Below, in pieces: positions 56,739 to 64,000 of a stretch of 64,000 nucleotides of DNA; position 1 is the stretch's first letter; every line of letters begins with the position of its first letter. This DNA comes from an uncultured Chlorobiaceae bacterium (GTDB lineage: Bacteria; Bacteroidota; Chlorobiia; Chlorobiales; Chlorobiaceae), in NCBI GenBank assembly GCA_903843305.1, contig CAIMPI010000046.1, positions 1 through 64,000 of the forward strand, in the 5' to 3' direction. The notes below the pieces were generated by a model. It did not search any database. It was not told the origin of the DNA and saw only the letters and a list, made by a program, of their open reading frames with translations. The translations under genes were made by a program, and so were the position numbers.

Positions 56739-57437
56739 ATGGCTGTTTTTGATAAATATGCAGATAATTATGATGAGGGGCATAAAAAGGCGGTGAGTCT
56801 CTCTGGTTATGAACCATCGTATTTTGATGAGTATAAAGTCAAGATTCTGGCGGATATTTTGAGTGATAAAATGAGCCGCAATTCGCTTTCTATCCTTAAT
56901 TATGGATGTGGAACGGGTAAGACGGAAGGGTATATACATAAGTATATGCCTGATGTTAGTGTTCACGGTATTGATGTTTCAGAAGCGTCCGTCAGGGTTG
57001 CGAGTATGAGCAATTCACAATATTCGCGCATCAGGTTTGATGCGTTTGATGGAAAAAATATTCCTGGTGATGAACTGTATGATGTTATATTTTGCGCGAA
57101 TGTATTTCATCATATTCCCAGAAAAGAACATATGGAATCTCTTGCAGGGATATATTCAAGGTTAAAGGTTGGCGGCTTGTTTGTGATATTTGAGCTGAAT
57201 CCGATAAATCCTCTTACTCAGCTTGTAGCGATTCAGAATGATTATAAGTTTGATCCTAGTGCAAACCTGTTGAGCCCGTATTATCTTAAGAGCGCGTTGT
57301 GTAAAAACGGGTTTAAAAATCCTGAATCGAGGTTTACCATATTTTTTCCTTCAGTGCTGTCAGGTTTGTCGCATTTTGAAAAGTACCTGATGTGGTTGCC
57401 ACTTGGTGCTCATTATTATTATGTGTCAACTAAATAA
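56739..57437 (+). CDS. Class I SAM-dependent methyltransferase
   Basis: A 232-residue protein with NYGCGTGKTEGYI near residue 53 (motif I for SAM), GIDVSEASVRVA with the ribose-binding acidic residue and VIFCANVFHHIP, all typical of Rossmann-fold methyltransferases. The C-terminal part (PYYLKSALCKNGF) resembles small-molecule or lipid methyltransferases. It starts 2 bases after the TPP enzyme gene, so both are co-translated, and it may methylate the product of this operon. Substrate unknown. Confidence 0.85.
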   Translation: MAVFDKYADNYDEGHKKAVSLSGYEPSYFDEYKVKILADILSDKMSRNSLSILNYGCGTGKTEGYIHKYMPDVSVHGIDVSEASVRVASMSNSQYSRIRFDAFDGKNIPGDELYDVIFCANVFHHIPRKEHMESLAGIYSRLKVGGLFVIFELNPINPLTQLVAIQNDYKFDPSANLLSPYYLKSALCKNGFKNPESRFTIFFPSVLSGLSHFEKYLMWLPLGAHYYYVSTK

Positions 57438-57469
57438 CAGGCTGTGAGGTCAAGAAAAGGAATTGTGTA

Positions 57470-58135
57470 ATGAGCATAAAAAACGTATTGATTACCGGCG
57501 CATCGGGAGGAATCGGTATTGCTATCGTTTCTTGTCTTTTGTTAGATCCAAGATATAAACTTTATACTCCATCAAGGAAAGAGCTCGATCTTGCATCTGA
57601 AAAGTCTATAGATGATTATTTTAAGTGTTTTTCGGAATACGATATAGTGATTAACAATGCAGGGGTCAACGTACCGGAATGTATAGAAGATATTGTGAGC
57701 GATCATATAAAGAACTCGCTGACGATCAATCTCGTTGCTCCGTTGCTTATTATTAAAAACTGTGTTCCGTATATGAAAAGGAATGGATTCGGACGAATCG
57801 TGAATGTGAGTTCCATATGGGGTGTTCGGTCAAAAGAAAAAAGGACACTTTATTCAGCTACAAAGTTTGGTTTGAATGGTATCACAAAATCTCTTTCAAG
57901 GGAACTTGGTCAGTATAATATTCTTGTCAATTCTATCTGTCCAGGATATGTTCGCACAAACTTGACTGAACAGAATGTGTCGAGAGAAGAACAGGAAATA
58001 ATAAAGAAAGAGATCCCGTTGAGACGTTTTGCTGAACCCTCTGAAATTGCTGAATCAATTGCTTTTATGATAGATGAAAAAAATTCATACATGACAGGTC
58101 AGACACTTATCGTTGACGGAGGGTTTCTGGCATGA
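57470..58135 (+). CDS. Short-chain dehydrogenase/reductase
   Basis: A 221-residue classical SDR with the cofactor motif ITGASGGIGIA, the NNAGVN motif, NVSSIWG with the catalytic serine, YSATKFG (Tyr-x3-Lys) and the C-terminal GQTLIVDGG. It resembles FabG and sugar-alcohol dehydrogenases and should reduce or oxidise a keto/hydroxy group with NAD(P)H. Its stop overlaps the start of the cyclase gene by 4 bases, which ties the two functionally. Confidence 0.88.
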   Translation: MSIKNVLITGASGGIGIAIVSCLLLDPRYKLYTPSRKELDLASEKSIDDYFKCFSEYDIVINNAGVNVPECIEDIVSDHIKNSLTINLVAPLLIIKNCVPYMKRNGFGRIVNVSSIWGVRSKEKRTLYSATKFGLNGITKSLSRELGQYNILVNSICPGYVRTNLTEQNVSREEQEIIKKEIPLRRFAEPSEIAESIAFMIDEKNSYMTGQTLIVDGGFLA

Positions 58136-59205
58136 ATGAACTGCTGATAAAGTCAAAAATCAAAGACTATAAGGTCGTATTCAAAACTAATGTTGTAGAG
58201 GTGTCTGAGACCATCAAAATCCTACCCAACAAGGTACTTATCGTTGATGCGAATGTATTGTCGATCTATCGGACTGAGATTGAAGATATGGCAGGAGATG
58301 GTGATATTATCCCATTCAAGGCTGTAGAGGACAACAAGGATCTCGATGCGGTAGCAGAATTCTATGCATACCTAATCGACAGGAATGCAAAAAGGAACAT
58401 CAATCTTGTTTCTGTCGGAGGAGGGATAACCCAAGACGTAACAGGCTTCGTCGCGTCGACTCTTTATAGGGGGATCAACTGGACCTTCGTACCTACCACA
58501 TTTCTTGCGCAGACTGACAGTTGTATAGGGAGTAAAACATCATTAAATTTTCAAAATAGAAAGAATTTGCTTGGTACGTTTTATCCACCAAGCATAATAT
58601 ATCTTTGTCCGGCATTTCTGTCATCCTTGAAAACTATCGATTATTACAGTGGTATTGGTGAATCGATTAAGTTTCAATTGATGAACCCGTTTGTGAAGCC
58701 AGACCTTCAAGATGTCGGGCAGAAGATCGAGAGACTGAGAAAGTACGAGTTACTTGATGAGGTCATAATGGAGAATATGGCTGTTAAGATCAACTATATG
58801 GAAAACGACGAGTTCGATCTTGGCAGAAGAAATCTTTTGAATTACGGTCATTGCTTCGGACATGCGCTCGAGATTTCGTCCGTGTATGATATTCCTCATG
58901 GCATCGCTGTGTCCATCGGGATACTGTTTGCTGGCGTGGTCTCGGTTAACAGGGGGATAATGAGCAGCAGTATGTTCGAAGGTATCAGAAAGATTATTTT
59001 GCCTTGTCTGCTGGTCAGGTATGAAGAACGGCATTACGAGCGGAACATGCTTCTGTCAGCAATGAAAAACGACAAGAAAAGAACGGGCAGCAGGTTGAGC
59101 ATTGTACTGTCGGACAACGACTTCATGTTGTCCAAATATGATGACCTCGAAGAGAAAGAATTTTATGAAGCTTTAAAAACATTAATTGTAACATTAGAGA
59201 GATAA
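58132..59205 (+). CDS. 3-dehydroquinate-synthase-like sugar-phosphate cyclase
   Basis: A 357-residue member of the sugar phosphate cyclase superfamily. GGGITQDVTGF (residues 96-106), RG at 113-114, QTDSCIGSKTSLN with Asp129 and Lys135, KNLLG at 144, GIGESIKF with Glu177 and Lys180, LLNYGHCFGHALE with His240 and His244, and PHGIAV with His256 are present. The three expected metal ligands (Glu177, His240, His256) are intact, so the enzyme looks active. One change is that the usual HGEAV reads HGIAV. In a polysaccharide locus it probably cyclises an unusual sugar phosphate rather than serving the shikimate pathway. Substrate undetermined. Confidence 0.85.
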   Translation: MNELLIKSKIKDYKVVFKTNVVEVSETIKILPNKVLIVDANVLSIYRTEIEDMAGDGDIIPFKAVEDNKDLDAVAEFYAYLIDRNAKRNINLVSVGGGITQDVTGFVASTLYRGINWTFVPTTFLAQTDSCIGSKTSLNFQNRKNLLGTFYPPSIIYLCPAFLSSLKTIDYYSGIGESIKFQLMNPFVKPDLQDVGQKIERLRKYELLDEVIMENMAVKINYMENDEFDLGRRNLLNYGHCFGHALEISSVYDIPHGIAVSIGILFAGVVSVNRGIMSSSMFEGIRKIILPCLLVRYEERHYERNMLLSAMKNDKKRTGSRLSIVLSDNDFMLSKYDDLEEKEFYEALKTLIVTLER

Positions 59206-59211
59206 AATTAT

Positions 59212-60000
59212 ATGAACAGCATTGAATATCAGATGATTGAGGTTCTTAAGGAACTTAAAGAAAAATATGGCGTATTCGAGATCAAAGCTGAATTCGAAGC
59301 TGAAGGCAGCAGAATTGAGGAACTGATGAGGCTCAAAGATGTTACTTCAAGAGTAGATCTGCCCATTATTCTTAAAATCGGTGGAGTGGAAGCTGTGACA
59401 GATATTTATAATGCTATAACAATTGGGGTAAAAGGAGTTATTGCGCCAATGGCAGAAACGGCTTTTGCTGTTTCCAAGTTTCTGAATGCCATTGAGACAT
59501 TTGTTGCTGATGATAATAGGGATGATGTTGATTTTGCTATAAATATTGAAACTATAACCGCATTCAATAATCTTGACGAAATGTTGAGTTTAGAGAATAT
59601 CCGTTTTTTGCAGGGCATTACTATCGGCCGTGTTGATTTTGTTGGTTCAATGGGTGGTGACCGATGCATCGTTGATAGTGATAAGATCTTTGACTATTGC
59701 CATACTATTTTTAGTAAGGCTCGACAGAGAGGACTGAAAACAGGTCTTGGCGGTGCAATATCGACTGGTTCTATCGATTTCATTAGGCACCTTCATGCAG
59801 ATGGTTTAGTCGACAAATTCGAGACTCGAAAAGTAGTGTTCAAGTCTGATACCATTCTGAATGACCCTGAAATGGCTATACTCAAAGCGGTCGAATTTGA
59901 GCTTCTCTGGCTGAAGAGTAAACGCAGATATTACCATAGGATCAAGTCTGAGGATGAACATCGGATCGAAATGTTAGAAAAGAGATTAGGTCAGAGATAA
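59212..60000 (+). CDS. HpcH/HpaI aldolase/citrate lyase-like protein
   Basis: A 262-residue protein with a TIM-barrel pattern of this superfamily: LPIILKIGGVEAVTD, GVIAPMAET, FAINIETITAF (the Glu for the metal) and TIGRVDFVGSMG (the Asp). Such enzymes split or form C-C bonds using pyruvate or related enolates and a divalent metal. It starts 6 bases after the cyclase gene. The C-terminal part (about 225-262) is a charged helix. Together with the TPP enzyme it gives this operon two carbon-carbon bond-forming activities. Substrate unknown. Confidence 0.78.
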   Translation: MNSIEYQMIEVLKELKEKYGVFEIKAEFEAEGSRIEELMRLKDVTSRVDLPIILKIGGVEAVTDIYNAITIGVKGVIAPMAETAFAVSKFLNAIETFVADDNRDDVDFAINIETITAFNNLDEMLSLENIRFLQGITIGRVDFVGSMGGDRCIVDSDKIFDYCHTIFSKARQRGLKTGLGGAISTGSIDFIRHLHADGLVDKFETRKVVFKSDTILNDPEMAILKAVEFELLWLKSKRRYYHRIKSEDEHRIEMLEKRLGQR

Positions 60001-60035
60001 TATTTTCTGATATTAACTGGCTTGAAAATCACTAA

Positions 60036-60452
60036 ATGAAAATCACTATTGTAATAGAATATTGGGGAAAATATAGAGAGAAAATTTCATATCTAATTGT
60101 TGGCGTATGGAATACCATATTTGGTTTTGGATTGTTTTCGTTTTTGTATTTTCTACTATCTAATATATTAAGCTATGGTATTATATTAGCAATAAGTTAT
60201 GTTATTAGTGTTACTAATGCGTTTTATTTATATAAATATTTTGTTTTCAAAAGTAAGGGAAGTATTTGGAAAGAATATATAAAGTTTTCATCTGTGTATT
60301 TAAATATATATTTGATAAATCTATGCTTATTGTATTTATTAAATCTTATTGCATTTAATAATATATATTATGGTCAAGCCATTTCAGTATCTATAATAAT
60401 GTTGATTAGCTATTTTTCACATAAAAAATTTACATTTAAGAAAGTATTGTGA
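60036..60452 (+). CDS. GtrA-family membrane protein
   Basis: A 138-residue protein with four hydrophobic segments (about 20-42, 44-68, 84-106, 112-130), YLIVGVWNTIFGFGLFSFLY near the start and the basic end SYFSHKKFTFKKVL, typical of GtrA-like flippases that turn undecaprenyl-phosphate-linked sugars across the inner membrane. Very AT-rich. Its stop overlaps the start of the next gene by 4 bases, so the two are translationally coupled. Confidence 0.85.
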   Translation: MKITIVIEYWGKYREKISYLIVGVWNTIFGFGLFSFLYFLLSNILSYGIILAISYVISVTNAFYLYKYFVFKSKGSIWKEYIKFSSVYLNIYLINLCLLYLLNLIAFNNIYYGQAISVSIIMLISYFSHKKFTFKKVL

Positions 60453-62956
60453 AGGTTTATCGAAGTATTTTTAGTGCACTAATTAAGGCGATATTTGGTG
60501 TAAATCTATTGCTATTTATTCATTATATAGGAGTATTCCTTGTCGAGACTTTAGTTAGTTTGCCAAAATATCAAATATATGATGGAGTTGGTTTATATTT
60601 TAATTTTAATAAAAAGAGAGAGTTAATACTATATGTCTTTGATGTGTTTTGGTTGTTTTGGTCGTTTGTTAGTTATATCGGTGTTGAGAAACGGTTTGGG
60701 TTTAAAATAAAGAGATTTATTGATAGGCTGTATCTAAAGAAGTATTATCTTTTAAAGATATTGGCTATTGGTATTTTGTTGCCTGTAATTGCTAGTATTT
60801 TTGGGAGTCATACATCGCATGATTCTGATTTGATGAGGGGTATCGTTGAGATTTTAATTTTTATAATTTTATATGTGATTAGTGATAATAGTTTTTTGTT
60901 AAGAATACAAAAAAAAAATCAGAGAATCAGAGAAAAAGCACATCAGTTTTCTGCCAGTATATGTGTGTCTTGCAAAAAGTGGTTTTATGTATTGATGATT
61001 GTTGTTGGATTTTTCGAGTTGGCATATCTTTTTTATGATCCATTAATAAATAAACCTAAAATAGCAAATGAGTATTACGCTATACCGGAAAAAACAATTA
61101 TAGATAATAGGTTTTATGATAATACTTCATTTTTTAATAAGAATATCCAGTCGCCCTTAACGTATAAATATGATATTATAAGTGGTGATTCAAAAGAAAA
61201 TGTTATTCCTTTAGATAAGTCAAAATTGCGGATTGTGTTTTCTGGTGAGTCTTCTGTTAGAGATAGTTCAATTAATCAGATTTTTTATGATAAAAATGGG
61301 CGATATACGTCATTTAATTTGATGCGTTCAGGTGATTGTATGGAAGTTATGTCAAATGATTATCTATATGCTCTTATGCAAAGAGTTGTAAGTAGAAGTA
61401 GTTATATGGATACTGTTCAATATGGTAAAAAAGTGATGGATTTCTTGGATAAAAATCGTTATGAAATTCATCAACAAGTTCTTGGTAGATATATTATTCA
61501 TCATCATAATTTTGTTTTATCACCAGTAAATGAGTTGTCTCTGGGTAAGGAAAAAAATCAAATTAATGCTCAATATGGTTTGGGAAGCGCAATATTAATA
61601 AATAAATTATTATCATATACTGGTGGTGTGTCTCTGCATAATTGGTTGAAGTGGTGTTACTTGTTCTATATTATTTATTTTTTATTATTTGTTGTTGTCG
61701 TTAATAAGGTTTCTGAGAGTGTAGCTATAACATCTTTAGTATTTATTGCCTCACTCATTATTATAAATAATAGAGGGTATGATATATTGTTGATGCCCCC
61801 AGGTGAATCACCATGGAGGCATTTTTTTGATGTTGTGGTTTTATACTTTATTTATAGATATGGTGTTAGTCAAAAACTTATCTATTATGTTATTGCGTTG
61901 ATATTATCAGTCGCTTCAGTGTATATCAACCCCCAGATTGGGATGATGGTACTTCTTTCTGTTATTGCGGCAGGCATGATCTATTCGTGGCATGAAAAAC
62001 ACTTTTTCTTTTTGATGATAGCATTGTCTTGCATGGCATTATTGTTCGGTATTATGTTTTATTTGCAACAAGGTGCACAAATCGGATTGACACGATATTA
62101 TATAGATGGTCTTGTTGGTATAAAAATTGATTCCCTATATATACTTGGTATTTCTCTTGTGTTTTTGATGGCATATATGGGGCTCTATTATTTGATGCAA
62201 CAACGTGAAAGAAGTGATTATTTCCCTTTGGCTTATTTGCTTTTTTATTCACAAGCACTGATGTTGTATACTGTATGGCATTTCGATAGAAATGGTATTA
62301 CATCAAGGTTTTTTATTTATATACTTACAGTAATTTTATTGGTATATAAATTATCATACAATAAAAATTTCAAATGGCAATATTTTCGTTTTTTGAAAGC
62401 AGGAGCGATTTTTGTTTTTTTATTGGTTTATTTAAATAGTTTGTTATTTGTGCTGAAGGGGAAAAAAGAATATGATGATATATTTAAATCCCATAAAGTG
62501 TATAGTTGGGGTTTGAAACGAGCTGATATAGTCTCGACAATTGATCCGATATATTTTAAGGAGAGCATTGATTTGATAAGAAAATATTCATTATTTAAAG
62601 ATGGTATATATATTATTTCGAAATACGATAATATATTACCTTTTTTATCTGAAAAGTATACTGAAATGCCATTCATAGATATGTCATGGTATTTTGTAAC
62701 TAATAAAGAAGTGCGGAATGTATTAGATTTGTTGAGAAGAAATAAACCAGAATATATTTATGTTGATACGGATATTTATAGGAATTATAATAATGATTTG
62801 ATCGACATTAGAATACCTAAAATAGGATACTTGTCACAAGAATCTGCTTGGAGAGTACAGCGGATGAAATTGCTTAATCTTGTATTTGAAGGGATATCAA
62901 ATGATTATTCTTTATGTGAAAAAGGTATACTTATATCTGTATATAAAAGAAAGTGA
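60449..62956 (+). CDS. Large polytopic membrane protein, candidate GT-C-type glycosyltransferase
   Basis: An 835-residue protein with many hydrophobic segments in two blocks (about 10-190 and 385-680) separated by a soluble region and followed by a soluble C-terminal domain (about 690-835). The soluble middle part contains IVFSGESSVRDSSINQIFY. An acidic SHDSDLM lies after an early membrane segment and could be the DxD-type motif of lipid-sugar-dependent enzymes. No family is recognised. Its position between GtrA-like and GtrB-like genes suggests the sugar-transferring member of a three-component module. Very AT-rich. Confidence 0.7.
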   Translation: MKVYRSIFSALIKAIFGVNLLLFIHYIGVFLVETLVSLPKYQIYDGVGLYFNFNKKRELILYVFDVFWLFWSFVSYIGVEKRFGFKIKRFIDRLYLKKYYLLKILAIGILLPVIASIFGSHTSHDSDLMRGIVEILIFIILYVISDNSFLLRIQKKNQRIREKAHQFSASICVSCKKWFYVLMIVVGFFELAYLFYDPLINKPKIANEYYAIPEKTIIDNRFYDNTSFFNKNIQSPLTYKYDIISGDSKENVIPLDKSKLRIVFSGESSVRDSSINQIFYDKNGRYTSFNLMRSGDCMEVMSNDYLYALMQRVVSRSSYMDTVQYGKKVMDFLDKNRYEIHQQVLGRYIIHHHNFVLSPVNELSLGKEKNQINAQYGLGSAILINKLLSYTGGVSLHNWLKWCYLFYIIYFLLFVVVVNKVSESVAITSLVFIASLIIINNRGYDILLMPPGESPWRHFFDVVVLYFIYRYGVSQKLIYYVIALILSVASVYINPQIGMMVLLSVIAAGMIYSWHEKHFFFLMIALSCMALLFGIMFYLQQGAQIGLTRYYIDGLVGIKIDSLYILGISLVFLMAYMGLYYLMQQRERSDYFPLAYLLFYSQALMLYTVWHFDRNGITSRFFIYILTVILLVYKLSYNKNFKWQYFRFLKAGAIFVFLLVYLNSLLFVLKGKKEYDDIFKSHKVYSWGLKRADIVSTIDPIYFKESIDLIRKYSLFKDGIYIISKYDNILPFLSEKYTEMPFIDMSWYFVTNKEVRNVLDLLRRNKPEYIYVDTDIYRNYNNDLIDIRIPKIGYLSQESAWRVQRMKLLNLVFEGISNDYSLCEKGILISVYKRK

Positions 62957-62958
62957 TT

Positions 62959-63912
62959 ATGAAAAAAATAAGTATAGTTACTGCTTGCTATAATGAGGAA
63001 CAGAACATTGAGGATCTTTATAATCAGGTGCGCTTGGTATTCTCTGAAAACCTAAATGATTATAGTTATGATCACCTTTTTATTGATAATTGCTCCGAAG
63101 ATGATACTATAAAAATTTTACAAAAACTGGCTAAGAATGATAAGAATGTAAAGATTATAATAAATTCCAGAAATTATGGGCATATCCGCTCACCATACCA
63201 TGGATTGATTCAGGGAAACGGTGATGCGGTTATTTCGATTGTGGCCGATCTGCAGGATCCACCGGAAATGATAGTTGATTTTGTTAGAAAGTGGGAGGAT
63301 GGAAACGATATCGTTGTTGCGATCAAGAACAAGAGCATGGAAAACAAGCTTATGTATGCAATAAGGACTATGTATTATAAAGTCCTTAAAAAAATGTCAG
63401 ACGTGAATATTTTTGAGAATTTTACTGGCTTTGGTCTTTATGATAAAAAAATAATAAAAATTTTAAGAGAGATTAATGACCCTTATCCATTTTTCAGAGG
63501 TATTATATCTGAATTGGGCTTTAAAGTTGCAACTGTGAATTATACGCAGCCCAGAAGAGAAAGAGGGATAACAAAAAATAACTTATTCACACTTTATGAT
63601 ATGGGTATTCTTGGAATTATCAGTAACTCCAAAGTGCCTTTACGTATTGCGACTTTTTTAGGATTTATTTTTGCAGTGATAAGTTTTATTGCTGGTATTG
63701 GTTTTTTTGTAGGCAAGCTCTTGTTCTGGAATTCATTTCAGGCAGGGATAGCGCCGTTGCTGATAGGCAATTTTTTTCTTTTTGGTCTTCTTCTTTTCTT
63801 TATCGGTATTCTTGGAGAATATGTTGGGGCAATTTATACTCAGGTTCTTGCACGTCCAAGAGTTTATGAGGCTGAAAGGATTAATTTCGAGAAAAAGGAT
63901 GGTGAGGTGTAA
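62959..63912 (+). CDS. GtrB/DPM1-like family 2 glycosyltransferase
   Basis: A 317-residue enzyme with the GT-A start ISIVTACYNEEQNIEDLY, a metal-binding VADLQDPPEM region, RGIISELGF and two C-terminal membrane segments (about 232-255 and 268-295), the layout of enzymes that load a sugar onto undecaprenyl phosphate. ATG 62959 (MKKISIVTACYN) follows the previous stop by 2 bases; a GTG at 62953 is the alternative. With the preceding two genes it fits a GtrA-GtrB-type side-chain glycosylation unit. The following gene starts on its stop codon. Confidence 0.9.
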   Translation: MKKISIVTACYNEEQNIEDLYNQVRLVFSENLNDYSYDHLFIDNCSEDDTIKILQKLAKNDKNVKIIINSRNYGHIRSPYHGLIQGNGDAVISIVADLQDPPEMIVDFVRKWEDGNDIVVAIKNKSMENKLMYAIRTMYYKVLKKMSDVNIFENFTGFGLYDKKIIKILREINDPYPFFRGIISELGFKVATVNYTQPRRERGITKNNLFTLYDMGILGIISNSKVPLRIATFLGFIFAVISFIAGIGFFVGKLLFWNSFQAGIAPLLIGNFFLFGLLLFFIGILGEYVGAIYTQVLARPRVYEAERINFEKKDGEV

Positions 63913-64000
63913 TGGCTGCGCCAGTATTGTTATCTATCGCCTTGCCAACGTATAACAGGGCGGGTTTTCTTGAACAATCTCTTGTAGAGCACAGATTTTG
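63912..64000 (+). CDS. Family 2 glycosyltransferase, N-terminal fragment
   Basis: The ATG overlaps the preceding stop by one base. Only 29 residues are visible before the window ends: MAAPVLLSIALPTYNRAGFL and the following helix start, the standard N-terminus of GT-A family 2 glycosyltransferases (ALPTYNR). It continues the polysaccharide operon. Confidence 0.8.
   Translation, partial: MAAPVLLSIALPTYNRAGFLEQSLVEHRF

Noticed and set aside
58132-59205. Housekeeping shikimate-pathway aroB
   Set aside because: The gene is embedded by a 4-base overlap in a polysaccharide operon and has a change next to a metal ligand; still possible, but less likely than a dedicated cyclase.
1-64000. CRISPR array
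   Set aside because: No series of regularly spaced identical repeats was seen; the only short repeats are the REPIN pair and the attC sites.

Overview
The window looks like chromosome from a green sulfur bacterium (Chlorobi, Chlorobium/Pelodictyon-like). The main reasons are a two-gene 2-oxoglutarate:ferredoxin oxidoreductase with a fused gamma-alpha subunit, as used in the reductive TCA cycle, an isolated cobyrinate a,c-diamide synthase, a TrpB2-type tryptophan synthase, and an EF-P with the tip sequence TPGNLRAF. Genus-level placement is inference; no rRNA gene is present.

Layout. 1-7.7 kb: core metabolism (accC-accB-efp on the minus strand, HU and accA on the plus strand, korB/korA on the minus strand), separated by clear hairpin terminators. 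7.9-12.4 kb: alaS, a ferredoxin-like gene and serB; the last two overlap tail to tail. 12.4-18.5 kb: an accessory island. It begins with a truncated integron-type integrase, continues with two gene cassettes bounded by recognisable attC sites, and then holds a gene broken by one stop codon, an antitoxin beside a toxin pseudogene with two stops, an AAA ATPase, an arylamine N-acetyltransferase and a possible glycosyltransferase. 18.6-24.2 kb: guaA, penicillin-binding protein 1A, an alpha/beta hydrolase and a DedA protein. 24.5-29.5 kb: tRNA-Pro and a plus-strand run with a radical-SAM DNA-repair pair, a cysteine-rich CWC protein, a small cytochrome c, a sugar-epimerase-like protein and CobB. 29.5-29.7 kb: a REPIN-like pair of inverted short repeats. 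30.3-44.9 kb: housekeeping genes (clpC, trpB2, tRNA-Leu, thiL, ftsY, pcm, a PpiD-like foldase, ptsI, dnaB, a family-4-like uracil-DNA glycosylase, coaBC). 44.9-50 kb: a TamB-like envelope protein and the heptose adenylyltransferase gene.

50.3-64 kb is a surface-polysaccharide locus. It opens with rfbF-rfbG (glucose-1-phosphate to CDP-4-keto-6-deoxyglucose) but no rfbH. A membrane O-acyltransferase follows, then a tight six-gene operon: an NAD-dependent epimerase, an acetolactate-synthase-like TPP enzyme, a methyltransferase, an SDR reductase, a 3-dehydroquinate-synthase-like cyclase and an HpcH/HpaI-type aldolase. I cannot match this set to a characterised pathway; it is the best candidate here for an undescribed system, possibly making an unusual branched or carbocyclic building block. 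The locus ends with a GtrA-like flippase, an 835-residue polytopic protein and a GtrB-like glycosyltransferase, which together resemble a three-component glycan side-branch module, and then a second family 2 glycosyltransferase cut by the window edge. Base composition is clearly AT-rich from about 52.4 to 54.9 kb and from 60 to 63 kb (about 25% G+C in 60121-60180, against about 63% in 10321-10380), which suggests acquisition by transfer.

All functional calls rest on reading motifs by eye. No database search was possible.
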